Origin: Verrucomicrobiota bacterium | GTDB taxonomy: Bacteria; Verrucomicrobiota; Verrucomicrobiia; Limisphaerales; Pedosphaeraceae | Direction: 5' to 3' | Assembly (NCBI GenBank): GCA_021325145.1 | Contig: JAJPHR010000064.1 | Location: forward strand, 1 to 64,000 | Length of the DNA stretch: 64,000 nucleotides | Shown: positions 36,245 to 45,030 of the stretch, one piece after another | Position numbering within the stretch: position 1 is the first letter of the stretch | How the letters are laid out: each line of letters begins with the position of its first letter | Translations under genes and position numbers: made by a program | The notes under the pieces: generated by a model | What the model saw: the letters and a program-made list of their open reading frames with translations, nothing else | What the model was told of the DNA's origin: nothing | Databases searched by the model: none

Positions 36245-37053
36245 GTCCTGCTATGCCGTGCTTCTGGGCGGCGGTTGCGCGGCAGCGAGCGAAAGCGTGT
36301 CGGGGTTCGAAAGCGGCGCTTTCCAGGTTGGGGCGCGGTCATGGGGTGAAAGAAAACAAAACTGAAGAAAAGTATTGACAAACCCGGAGGGTGGGGGAAA
36401 TTGGGCGCAGAGTGTCCGCCGGTTGGCGGAGAAGGCCACTGGCCCGCTGTGCAGTGCGGGGTTGGCCTGGGAGGTGGATTTTGCCCGGCTCCCTTGGGGA
36501 GCGCGGGATGGTTCTTTGACAATCCAGAAGAGCAATCCGCATGCTGGCTCGCGGTCTTTTCGGGGTAATTCCACAACTTCCACGGAATAGTGGCGTGATT
36601 CCAATCTGACCCATGGCCGGCACTGCTCGTTTAATTCGTGTCCATTCGTGGTTGTCGACTGCGTAGTCCCGGCTCAAACCTTTTAAGGTGTTTTTGGCCG
36701 GGCGGTGGGGTGGGGGAAATTAAGGTCAATTAAAGTAAATTAAAGTAAATTAAACCTCTTTTTTTTGGCGAGAAAGGCGGGTAAAAATGCCGAAAACTGA
36801 CACAAGCTGCTGCGGGGCAGCGGGTTGTGTGGAAAAACGGGTTCTGAGTGGTTTTCGGCGGAATAGCTGGGCGTGCGACGGTTGGATTGGGAGTTTCTGT
36901 GGCCCATGGCTTGGCGGGGAGCCATGCCCTACCAAAGAAAGGAATCGAGGACGAGGACGATTAGGGAAGCTGGAACCAGCCAAGCCAAACCTGTTTTGCG
37001 GTGAAAACCAGTTGAGCAGCCCAGCGTCAGCCTTTAGCCTTAAGATCGCTGAT
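36245..37053. other. Long intergenic region with tandem and dispersed repeats
   Basis: No supported gene in about 800 bp. Seen: tandem ATTCGTG units (36634-36650), a style of dispersed repeat known from related genomes; tandem 10-bp units AATTAAAGTA (about 36728-36752) followed by CCTCTTTTTTTT; and two TTGACA boxes (36375, 36516) without clear -10 partners. The AT-rich tandem could be an UP element or protein-binding site for the lipoprotein gene downstream. Confidence 0.4.
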
Positions 37054-37977
37054 ATGAAGTATTTGAAGCGATTTTGTCCGGTTGGCCTGGTGCTTTGCGT
37101 GGTTCTGGTTTTGGCTGGTTGCGCGAGTTACCCGAGGGCGCCGAAGTCGAAGTTGTCCTCGTACGATCCGGAGTGTTTCATGGATCATGAAACGGTCCAG
37201 GTGCCGATGAGTCATGATGGGACGCGGCAGTGGCGGGTGAACGCGGAGGTGGACGGTGTGCCGGGGGTGTTTGTGGTGGATACGGGCGCGGATTTCACGG
37301 TGATTACGCCGCAGTTCGCGCAACGGCTGGCGGCCACGGACGGCGCGGGCGGGGACCGCCTTATCAGCCGCAAATTCCGCGGCGCCCGGGTCGATTTTGC
37401 GAAGATCACGCGTTTTCAATTGGGCGGGGCGGCTTACGCCGGGTTTTACGCGCCGGTGATCAATCTCGACCACATCAATCGCGCCATGCACACCGAGGTG
37501 GCGGGGATTCTGGGCAATAATCTGCTGAACAAGACGGCGTATGAGGCGGATTGGAACCGGGACGTGCTGACGCTCGAGTCGCGCAGTTCGGAGTCACCGG
37601 CGGGCGCGATCCCCATTTCGATTCGCAACAATCGGGTGTATCTCCAGGTCCGGATCAATGGCCGCGCGGCGGAATTTGCGCTGGATACAGGGGCTTATCG
37701 TTCGACGCTTGCCCAGCCGGAAGTGGCGCGCTTGAAGATCCCAGCGGAGAAACAGACCGACATCGACGCCCCGAGGATCGATGTCAACGGGGCGGAGCGC
37801 CTCAAGCAAACACAGGCGGAGTTGGACACGTTTGAGGCCGGGCCAATCCGGCGCGCGAATTACCAGATAATTACCTGGGAACACAATGCGTTGGGGATGG
37901 ATTTGCTGGCGCCGTGGGTGTTGAAGGTGGATGCGCGAAGGGGGTGGATGGCGTTGGAAATGACCCATGCCCAATGA
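37054..37977 (+). CDS. Lipoprotein with two retropepsin-like aspartic protease domains
   Basis: 307 aa from the ATG at 37054. The signal peptide ends in the lipobox LAGC, predicting a lipid anchor. Two aspartyl-protease-like units follow: VFVVDTGADFTVITP (near residue 73) with ILGNNLLN, and EFALDTGAYRSTLAQ (near 211) with LGMDLLAPWVL. Single-domain retropepsins dimerise with one DTG each; here both halves are in one chain, as in pepsin-like enzymes. Exported proteolysis in the periplasm is inferred. The frame is open for 89 codons upstream but without coding character. Confidence 0.8.
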   Translation: MKYLKRFCPVGLVLCVVLVLAGCASYPRAPKSKLSSYDPECFMDHETVQVPMSHDGTRQWRVNAEVDGVPGVFVVDTGADFTVITPQFAQRLAATDGAGGDRLISRKFRGARVDFAKITRFQLGGAAYAGFYAPVINLDHINRAMHTEVAGILGNNLLNKTAYEADWNRDVLTLESRSSESPAGAIPISIRNNRVYLQVRINGRAAEFALDTGAYRSTLAQPEVARLKIPAEKQTDIDAPRIDVNGAERLKQTQAELDTFEAGPIRRANYQIITWEHNALGMDLLAPWVLKVDARRGWMALEMTHAQ

Positions 37978-38157
37978 CCAGGGCCCGCCGGAGAGATTAG
38001 GATTATGATTATGAAGGGAAAGTTGGCGGCGCAAAAGGGGCATTCGCGGAAGGCGTAATTCAGGGGAAAAGTCCTTTACAGGGGGTGGAAATTGGCCTTA
38101 AATTGACCGCCTATACTGATAAATTGATACAGAATTGTTGAATTGTTGACTGGAATT

Positions 38158-38415
38158 ATGGAAGCCAAAACGAAGACCATCTCCGACTTCAAGCTGCACG
38201 AGCGGGATACAGGTTCGGCGGACGTGCAAATCGCGCTGTTGACGCAGCGCATTAACCACCTGACGGAACACTTGCAAAAGAACGTCAAGGACCACAGCTC
38301 CCGTCGGGGTTTGCTGGTGATGGTGGGCCAACGCCGCCGGTTGCTGGATTATCTCCACGACACCGACACTGACCGTTATACGGCGGTGACCAAGAAGCTT
38401 AAATTGCGCAAATAA
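38158..38415 (+). CDS. rpsO: 30S ribosomal protein S15
   Basis: 85 aa from the ATG at 38158; a TTG five codons upstream is unlikely. Typical S15: [52 protein letters not shown], ending KKLKLRK. It binds 16S rRNA early in small-subunit assembly. TTGACC at 38103-38108 with GATACA 17 bp on is a possible promoter. It is followed by pnp, the same order as in E. coli. Confidence 0.95.
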   Translation: MEAKTKTISDFKLHERDTGSADVQIALLTQRINHLTEHLQKNVKDHSSRRGLLVMVGQRRRLLDYLHDTDTDRYTAVTKKLKLRK

Positions 38416-38419
38416 CCAT

Positions 38420-38456
38420 GGGAGTAAGGCTTTCACTGGGTGAAAATGCCGCTCCC
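38420..38456 (+). promoter_or_regulatory. rpsO-pnp intergenic stem-loop
   Basis: GGGAG/CTCCC, GGC/GCC and TTTCAC/GTGAAA stack into one long hairpin with small internal loops, directly after the rpsO stop and with no T-run. Its position matches the RNase III processing hairpin of E. coli rpsO-pnp, so mRNA processing and PNPase autoregulation are plausible (inference). Confidence 0.55.
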
Positions 38457-38635
38457 GAAACGAATTTCCATTGCAGTATATTGATCGGACTGGTGACCGC
38501 TGCCAGGCCGGTTTTCACACCTAAACCCAACGCGGACAAACAGTTTCGCTGCCTTGAGCAATTTCATTCAGCTCCGATTGTTTTCGGAGTTCACTGAAGT
38601 TTCTCCGAGGCGGCGGGACATACCAATAGAACCGT

Positions 38636-40984
38636 ATGCCAGAGAAAATAACCGCCCGACTGGGCGACAAACAGATCATTATTGAAACCGGGAAGCTCGC
38701 CAAACAAGCCGACGGGGCAGTCACCGTCCAAGTAGGCGAAACCATCGTCCTGGTCGCCGCCGTGGCCGCGATCAAGGCCAAGCCGGGCCAGGAGTTTTTC
38801 CCTTTGACCGTCGATTACCGCGAAAAAGCCGCGGCGGCGGGCAAGTTCCCCGGTGGGTACTTCAAACGTGAAGGCCGCCCGACCGAAAAGGAAATCCTCA
38901 CCTGCCGGCTTACTGACCGGCCCATCCGCCCGCTCTTTCCCAAGGGTTGGTATAACGAAGTCCAGGTCCAGACCGTGGTGCTCAGCGCCGACGGCGAAAA
39001 CGACCCGGACATCCTCAGCATCATCGGCGCTTCGGCGGCGTTGAGCGTGAGCGACATTCCATGGGACGGACCGCTGGGCGCAGTGCGCATCGGACGCATC
39101 AACGGCAAGTTCATCGCCAATCCCACGCATTCCGAAATGCTCGAAAGCGATATGGACCTGATTTACGTGGGCAACACGCAGGACATCGTCATGTTCGAAG
39201 GCTCGGCGAAGGAAGTTTCCGAGGAGGAATTTAAGGCCGCGTTGCAGTTTGGCCACGAGAGCTGCCAGCCGCTGATCCAGGCGCAGAACGACCTGGTCGC
39301 GCGCGCCGGCAAGAAGAAACGCGAAATCAAGCTCAACATTGTCCCCGAGGAAATCCTGAACGAAGCCAAGGCCCTCGCGGGCGACCGGATCGTTGCCGCG
39401 TTGCTGACTCCGGGCAAGCTGGCGCGTGAAACTGCCGTCAGCGCCATCTTCGAGGAAGTCGGTAAGAAACTGGTCGAGAAATTCGGCGAGGAAAAAGTGA
39501 CCGAATTCGTCCTCAAGGACGCGCAATATTACATCCAGAAGGAAGCCGTCCGCTCGTTGATTCTGAACGACGGGAAGCGGCTCGACGGCCGTAATTTCGA
39601 CAGCGTCCGTTCCATTTGGAGCGAAATCGGCGTTCTCCCGCGCGCGCACGGTTCGGCGATTTTCACCCGCGGTGAAACCCAGGCGGTCACGCTGGTGACG
39701 CTCGGCACGAATGAGGACGCGCAGGAATTCGATTCCTACACCGGCGGCAGCAACGAAAAGAAGTTCATTTTGCATTACAACTTCCCGAACTTCTCGGTGG
39801 GCGAAACCGGGCGCATTAGCGGTCCGGGCCGTCGCGAAATCGGCCACGGCGCGCTGGCGGAACGCTCGATCGAGCCCATGGTGCCGCTCAAGGATTATCC
39901 TTATGCAATCCGCATCACGAGCGAGATCATGGAGTCGAACGGTTCGACTTCGATGGCTTCGGTCTGCGGCGGGACGCTCGCTTTAATGGACGCCGGGGTG
40001 CCATTGACCCGGCCCGTCGCGGGCATCAGCGTCGGCATTTGCACGGAGCACGATGACAAGGACAAGATTTCCCGCTATCAGCTTTTGACGGACATCATCG
40101 GCTGGGAAGACGCGTTCTGCGACATGGATTGCAAGATCGCGGGGACCGAAAAGGGCATTACCGGGTTTCAACTCGACCTGAAGCTGCGCGGCTTGCCGCA
40201 GCCGTTGATGGCCGAGGCGTTGGAGAAGGCCCGCGTGGCCCGCTTGCACGTGCTGGCGGAGATGGCCAAGACCATCGCCGAGCCGCGCAAGGAAATGAGC
40301 AAGTACGCGCCGCGCATCGTGACAGTGCGCATCAACCCGGAGAAGATCGGCGCGCTCATCGGCCCCGGCGGCAAGAACATCAAGCGCCTCGTCGAAGAAT
40401 CGGGTTGCGAAATCAACATCGAGGACGATGGCACGGTGAACATCTACTCCGTCTCGGAGGAAGGCATGAAGATCGCCCGCGAAGCCATCGAGGGCATGAC
40501 CGCCGAAGCCGAGATTGGCAAGATCTACAAAGGCAAGGTCGTGACGATCAAGGAATTCGGTGCGTTCGTCGAATTTCTGCCCGGCAAGGACGGCTTGGTC
40601 CACATCAGCGAACTGGCCAATTTCCGGGTCAAGAACACCGAGGACATCGTCAAGCTTGGCGATGAAATCTGGGTCAAATGCCTGGGCGTGGATGAAAAGG
40701 GCCGCGTCAAACTGTCTCGTCGAGCGGCCATGGCTGATCGTGACGCCGAAATGTCTGGTGGCCAGCCCCCGCAGGACGGCGGCACTGGGGGCGCTGCTGG
40801 CGAAGGTCACCACGGTGATGAAGGGCGTCCGGAAGGCCGCCAGGACCGTGGTGGTGGTGGCGGCGATCGAGGGGGTGATCGCGGTGGCCGTCAAGATGGC
40901 GGTGGGCGGCGTGAAGGTCCTCGCCGGGAAGGCGGCGGTGGTGGTGGCGGCGGCGGCCGGCGCGAGCATTCCTCGCGGCACTGA
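38636..40984 (+). CDS. pnp: Polyribonucleotide nucleotidyltransferase with a Gly/Arg-rich tail
   Basis: 782 aa, versus about 711 in E. coli. It degrades RNA 3'-5' by phosphorolysis. First RNase PH domain (about 15-145), helical domain (150-310), second RNase PH domain (320-545, [40 protein letters not shown]), KH domain (about 555-620, GPGG loop) and S1 domain (622-697, [26 protein letters not shown]). The last 80 residues are Gly/Arg/Asp-rich, ending in a run of nine glycines ([17 protein letters not shown]), like RGG RNA-binding tails. Confidence 0.96.
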   Translation: MPEKITARLGDKQIIIETGKLAKQADGAVTVQVGETIVLVAAVAAIKAKPGQEFFPLTVDYREKAAAAGKFPGGYFKREGRPTEKEILTCRLTDRPIRPLFPKGWYNEVQVQTVVLSADGENDPDILSIIGASAALSVSDIPWDGPLGAVRIGRINGKFIANPTHSEMLESDMDLIYVGNTQDIVMFEGSAKEVSEEEFKAALQFGHESCQPLIQAQNDLVARAGKKKREIKLNIVPEEILNEAKALAGDRIVAALLTPGKLARETAVSAIFEEVGKKLVEKFGEEKVTEFVLKDAQYYIQKEAVRSLILNDGKRLDGRNFDSVRSIWSEIGVLPRAHGSAIFTRGETQAVTLVTLGTNEDAQEFDSYTGGSNEKKFILHYNFPNFSVGETGRISGPGRREIGHGALAERSIEPMVPLKDYPYAIRITSEIMESNGSTSMASVCGGTLALMDAGVPLTRPVAGISVGICTEHDDKDKISRYQLLTDIIGWEDAFCDMDCKIAGTEKGITGFQLDLKLRGLPQPLMAEALEKARVARLHVLAEMAKTIAEPRKEMSKYAPRIVTVRINPEKIGALIGPGGKNIKRLVEESGCEINIEDDGTVNIYSVSEEGMKIAREAIEGMTAEAEIGKIYKGKVVTIKEFGAFVEFLPGKDGLVHISELANFRVKNTEDIVKLGDEIWVKCLGVDEKGRVKLSRRAAMADRDAEMSGGQPPQDGGTGGAAGEGHHGDEGRPEGRQDRGGGGGDRGGDRGGRQDGGGRREGPRREGGGGGGGGGRREHSSRH

Positions 40985-41053
40985 TTTGAGTACGGCTTGC
41001 GGGATGAAACTTTAGTTTAATCCGCAGGCGTTAAAAGTTTAACGAATCGAAGC

Positions 41054-41081
41054 GAAAGCGGGCCAGCGATGGCCCGCTTTC
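41054..41081. terminator. Bidirectional terminator between pnp and the convergent ligase gene
   Basis: GAAAGCGGGCC (41054-41064), 6-nt loop, GGCCCGCTTTC (41071-41081): a perfect 11-bp stem. The A/T ends of the stem provide short T-runs on both strands. It sits between convergent genes. Confidence 0.8.
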
Positions 41082-41156
41082 CACGTACGCAGAGCATCGG
41101 TTTCCTTGACGGTGAAGCGTTACTGCCGGGCTTCCGTTATCCCTCCGCCGATCGGT

Positions 41157-42488
41157 TCAAGGAGTGGGATTGGGATTAACGGTTTTTTCCGCGAGCCACT
41201 CCCTGATCCACCTTCGGGCTTTCATTTCAAAACGCGGAAGGGTGCCGACGGGAACGGCAGTGATGGGGATGCGGAGGCTGAGGTTGGTCTGAAAACTTTT
41301 TTCAAGGCGGCTGACCAGCCCGTCAACGTCGGAGCAGTCCGGGCGCGGCTCGATATCCAGGCTGATCTCCATGAGCGACTCGGTCTCACCAATGCGGACG
41401 AGGTATTCGGCAACACCCTCGTGAGCGCGCAGGATTTCATCCACCGCGCTGGGATAAATGTTCACGCCGCGGACAACGATCATGTCGTCCGTGCGCCCCA
41501 GGATGCCGCCGGGCAGAGCCATGTCATTGCGGCCGCAGATGCAAGGGGCGTCGGTGGGTTCCGACTTGACGAGGTCGCCGGTGCGATAACGTAACAGCGG
41601 CGAACCGGTGCGGCCCAAGGGAGTGAGAACGAGTTCGCCTGGCTGGCCGGGCGGCTTGGCCTGGCCGGTAAGGGGATCAATGATCTCGGCGTAGTAAGCG
41701 GATTCGATCACGTGCAGCACACCGGGCCGGGCCGGGCATTCGTGGGTGACGGGTCCGACTTCGGTCATGCCGTGATGGTCGAAAAGGCGTGCGCCCGGCC
41801 AGAGCGCGGCAAGTCGTGCGCGCATCGAGGGCAGGCTGCCGCCCGGTTCGCCGGCGACAATAATCGTTCGCACACGCGCGCGACGAAGGTCGATCTGGTC
41901 CTGGGCAGCGACTTCGGCGAGACGGACGGCGTAAGTAGGCGTGCAGCAGAGGACAGTCGCGCCGTTATCGATGATGGCACAAAGACGCGCGGCGCTGCCC
42001 ATGCCGCCGCCGGGGAGGCAGAGTGCGCCCAAACGGGCCCCAGCTTCGAAGGCCATCCAAAACCCAACAAACGGTCCGAACGAAAAAGCAAAAAAGATGC
42101 GGTCGGAAGCCGTCACGCCCGCGGCACGATAAACTTCGGTCCAATTCTCGAGCATCCAATCCCAGCTTTCCGGAGTGTCGAGCCAGCGCAAGGGCGTGCC
42201 GGTCGTGCCGCTGGTCTGGTGAAAACGAGTGTAGCGTTCTAGGGGATAAGTCAGGTTCGTGCCGAACGGCGGATGCACCCGCTGATCTTCGACCACTTCG
42301 TGTTTGGTGGTGAAAGGAAAGCGGCTGGAAAAATCCGCCAGCGACGCGATATCGAAGGTGACTCCGGCGGCGCCGAGCTTGCGACTGTAAAACAGGTTGG
42401 CCGGAAACAGTTCGGCGACGAGCGAACGGAGTTGCTCCAACTGGCTGCCCTCGATTTCCGCGCGTGAGGGATGGGAGCGATCGGACAT
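41157..42488 (-). CDS. Phenylacetate-CoA ligase-family AMP-forming ligase
   Basis: 443 aa. It adenylates a carboxylic acid and transfers it to CoA. The ATP/AMP motif TSGTTGTP (residues 92-99) follows YTRFHQ, with DHHGMTEVGPVTHEC (adenine motif), YRTGDLVK and GRTDDMIVVRGVNIYPSAVDEIL (hinge) all in PaaK order. The C-terminal mini-domain (DGLVSRLEKSFQTNLSLRIPI) is PaaK-type. The length fits PaaK. Ring-degradation genes are absent, so the substrate is open. It follows an EamA-type permease by 9 bp in the same direction. Confidence 0.85.
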   Translation of the reverse strand: MSDRSHPSRAEIEGSQLEQLRSLVAELFPANLFYSRKLGAAGVTFDIASLADFSSRFPFTTKHEVVEDQRVHPPFGTNLTYPLERYTRFHQTSGTTGTPLRWLDTPESWDWMLENWTEVYRAAGVTASDRIFFAFSFGPFVGFWMAFEAGARLGALCLPGGGMGSAARLCAIIDNGATVLCCTPTYAVRLAEVAAQDQIDLRRARVRTIIVAGEPGGSLPSMRARLAALWPGARLFDHHGMTEVGPVTHECPARPGVLHVIESAYYAEIIDPLTGQAKPPGQPGELVLTPLGRTGSPLLRYRTGDLVKSEPTDAPCICGRNDMALPGGILGRTDDMIVVRGVNIYPSAVDEILRAHEGVAEYLVRIGETESLMEISLDIEPRPDCSDVDGLVSRLEKSFQTNLSLRIPITAVPVGTLPRFEMKARRWIREWLAEKTVNPNPTP

Positions 42489-42497
42489 TTTAGTCGG

Positions 42498-43031
42498 CTA
42501 ATTAACCCTCGCCGGGCTGGGCGCTGGCGCGGCCTGGCTGACCGGGGCTGGCGCGGGTTTGGGCGGCGGTGGTTTGTAAAACGTGACGAGGCAACCGCCC
42601 GTTGCGGCCAGGAGGATGCCCAGATAAAACTGTGGCTTGATCGAACCCCAGCCTTCGGCCGGTGGATGCTGCAATAGTGCCACGACGGCATTCACTATCG
42701 GCGCGCCCGCAAACACGATGGACATCACCACGCCCGGCTTTCCCCCGTTGCCGAACGCCAGCAGGACACAGAACGCGCCGATGGCGCCGACAATGCCCGC
42801 GAACAGCGACCAAGCCATGCCTTGAGGCGGGAAATCCCAGGTTGCCTTGCGCGCGACAAGGAAGCACAACGGCGCAATCACCGCCGTCAAAAAATAAGCC
42901 AGGCCGACGAAGAGAAAGGATTTGTAGAGGGCGTTGTTTTTATCCGCCATGGCGGTCTGGCCGCTGTGGAGGAAGATTCCGTAAAGGCCCCAGGAGAGCA
43001 CCGTCATCAACGCAAACGCCAGCCATTTCAT
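42498..43031 (-). CDS. Half-size EamA/DMT-type permease
   Basis: 177 aa with five hydrophobic segments (about 5-25, 38-62, 72-95, 98-118, 133-152): a single EamA-like repeat, so it would have to dimerise. The C-terminus is a Pro/Ala-rich tail. Motif WGLYGIFLHSGQ at the start resembles drug/metabolite transporters. Substrate unknown. It is probably co-transcribed with the CoA-ligase gene. Confidence 0.72.
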   Translation of the reverse strand: MKWLAFALMTVLSWGLYGIFLHSGQTAMADKNNALYKSFLFVGLAYFLTAVIAPLCFLVARKATWDFPPQGMAWSLFAGIVGAIGAFCVLLAFGNGGKPGVVMSIVFAGAPIVNAVVALLQHPPAEGWGSIKPQFYLGILLAATGGCLVTFYKPPPPKPAPAPVSQAAPAPSPARVN

Positions 43032-43184
43032 ATATTACGGAAACTATAACGCGTGAGTGGCGCCACAGCAATCGTGAATTGAATTTTGCGGGAATGCGTC
43101 CAAGCACCGCGGCGTCAAAAGGCCTGCCGCCAAAATGCAGACTGAATTGGCCTTGGGCCGGTGACATTTGAGATTGGAAATTTT

Positions 43185-44933
43185 ATGAACGTTCGTTTCA
43201 ATTCTCCCATGCGATCCTTTACACGCGCGCTGATTCCGGGGCTTCTTTTTGGTGTGGTCAGTTCGACTGGTCAAGCCGCGGATGAAAATCCGCCGGCAGG
43301 CGACGCCAGCGCGGGAAAGGTTTTTTTCCAGCAATCCTGCGCGCTTTGTCACTCCGTTGGGGGAGGAACAAAACCCACCGTTATCGTGGGCCAGGGGCCG
43401 AGCCTCGTCGGGGTCGTTGGCCGGCACGCTGCTTCCTTCCCGAATTTTAACTATTCGCGCGCGCTGAGCGAATCGAAACTGGTTTGGGATGCCGCCACCC
43501 TGGACCATTTTCTGGAGAATCCTCCGGCCGCAGTTCCGGGAACCGCCATGGCCGTGCCCGTTGCCTCGGCGGCGGATCGCCGCAACCTGATCGCTTATTT
43601 GTCCACTTTGAAAGCGCCTGCTGGAGGATTAGTTGCCGAAGCCGCTCCTGCTGCGGCGGCACCGGACGCCGGTGATTGGCATAATGATGCGCCGGGCGTT
43701 AAACATTCCGTCAATCTGGCGGCTTTGCCGGCGCTGTTCAGCACGCCTTCGGCCGGGAACGGGCCGCGGGTGGTGAAGCGGCCCGCCGATGCCACGCTGT
43801 CCGTTCCACCGCACTTCACCGTCAAGCTGTTTGCCGAAGGCCTTTCCGGGCCGCGATTGTTGCGCGTGGCGCCTAACGGAGATATTTTCATCGCCGAGAC
43901 GGGCCCGAGCCGCATTCGGATCATGCGCGCTGCCGACGGAGCGGAAGCCCCGTCCGAGAACCAAGTTTTTGCGGACGGCCTCGACCATCCGTTTGGCGTT
44001 GCGTTCTATCCGCCGGGAGACGATCCGCAGTTCATCTACGTGGCGAATCACAACTCGGTGGTTCGTTTTCCTTATCACAAAGGCGATCTCAAGGCGAGCG
44101 GCGCCCCGCAGGTCATTGTGCCGAAACTGTCTGAAACCACCGGCGGGCACACCACGCGCGATGTGGCTTTTTCGAAGGACGGCAAGCGCATGTTCATCTC
44201 CATCGGCTCCGGATCAAATGTCGCGGAAGGCCTGACGAAGAAGAATGCCGACGATATACAGCTTTGGGAAAAGGAACACGGCCGGGGCGCGGCGTGGGGT
44301 CCCGAGGCCAACCGCGCCAACATTCTCGTGACCGACCCGGAAGGCCACGAGCCGCTCCGTCCCTTCGGCATCGGCATTCGCAATCCCGTGGGAATGGCCT
44401 TGAATCCGCAGACGGACGAATTATGGACTTCAACGAACGAGCGCGACGGCCTGGGCGACGATCTGGTGCCGGATTATGTCACCAGCGTGAAGGAGGGCAG
44501 ATACTATGGCTGGCCGTGGTATTACATGGGTAATCATGAAGACCCCCGGCATGCGGGCGAACGTCCCGACCTGGCGGGCCAGGCCACGGTTCCCGACGTG
44601 CCGTTGCAGGCGCATTCGGCCGCCCTAGAAATCGTCTTTTACACCGCCACGACCGGCGCGGCGGTATTTCCAGCGGAGTATCGCGGCGACATTTTTTTGG
44701 CGATGCACGGCTCATGGAATCGTGGTTCGCGCACGGGTTACAAAGTCGTGCGCATCCGACTGAATCATGGCGTTCCAACCGGCGAGTACGAGGACTTTCT
44801 CACTGGATTTGTCGTGGATGGACGCAGTGTTTGGGGCCGGCCTGTGGGCGTGACGGTTGCCCATGATGGAGCGCTGCTCGTGACCGAGGATGGCAATGGG
44901 ACTGTTTGGCGGATCGCCTATTCCGTCCGTTAA
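43185..44933 (+). CDS. Exported cytochrome c fused to sorbosone dehydrogenase-type beta-propeller
   Basis: 582 aa from the ATG at 43185 (an ATG at 43209 is possible). After the signal peptide (ALIPGLLFGVVSSTGQAA), a class I cytochrome c domain carries CALCH (near residue 53) and a Met in PGTAMAVPV. About 195-580 is a PQQ-type sugar dehydrogenase (sorbosone dehydrogenase) propeller: VAPNGDIFIAETGPSRIRIM, LDHPFGVAFYPP, VAFSKDGKRMFISIGSGSN, RPFGIGIRNPVGMALNPQTDELW, FLAMHGSWNRGSRTGYKVVRI. It oxidises a sugar or aldose in the periplasm and passes electrons to the haem. Confidence 0.87.
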   Translation: MNVRFNSPMRSFTRALIPGLLFGVVSSTGQAADENPPAGDASAGKVFFQQSCALCHSVGGGTKPTVIVGQGPSLVGVVGRHAASFPNFNYSRALSESKLVWDAATLDHFLENPPAAVPGTAMAVPVASAADRRNLIAYLSTLKAPAGGLVAEAAPAAAAPDAGDWHNDAPGVKHSVNLAALPALFSTPSAGNGPRVVKRPADATLSVPPHFTVKLFAEGLSGPRLLRVAPNGDIFIAETGPSRIRIMRAADGAEAPSENQVFADGLDHPFGVAFYPPGDDPQFIYVANHNSVVRFPYHKGDLKASGAPQVIVPKLSETTGGHTTRDVAFSKDGKRMFISIGSGSNVAEGLTKKNADDIQLWEKEHGRGAAWGPEANRANILVTDPEGHEPLRPFGIGIRNPVGMALNPQTDELWTSTNERDGLGDDLVPDYVTSVKEGRYYGWPWYYMGNHEDPRHAGERPDLAGQATVPDVPLQAHSAALEIVFYTATTGAAVFPAEYRGDIFLAMHGSWNRGSRTGYKVVRIRLNHGVPTGEYEDFLTGFVVDGRSVWGRPVGVTVAHDGALLVTEDGNGTVWRIAYSVR

Positions 44934-44963
44934 AAATGCCGAGTGTGGCTTGGAACCTGCCCA

Positions 44964-45011
44964 GGTAGAGCGTGTCACTCCGTGCGTGCAGAGGACTGCC
45001 CGTCCTGCCGA
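44964..45011. repeat. GC-rich dispersed repeat, compact copy
   Basis: GAGCGTGTCACTCCGTGCGTG followed by the GAGGACTGCCCGTCC block matches the reverse complement of 60775-60842 with a short internal deletion. It fills the 97-bp gap between convergent genes, 19 bp from the stop of the ThuA-dehydrogenase gene. Confidence 0.65.
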
Positions 45012-45030
45012 GATGGATTCTTAATCCAGT

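Noticed and set aside
36375-36521. Two TTGACA boxes as promoters
   Set aside because: No convincing -10 element at proper spacing.
38011-38058. 15-codon basic ORF before rpsO
   Set aside because: No ribosome site, no conservation evidence and no stalling motif.
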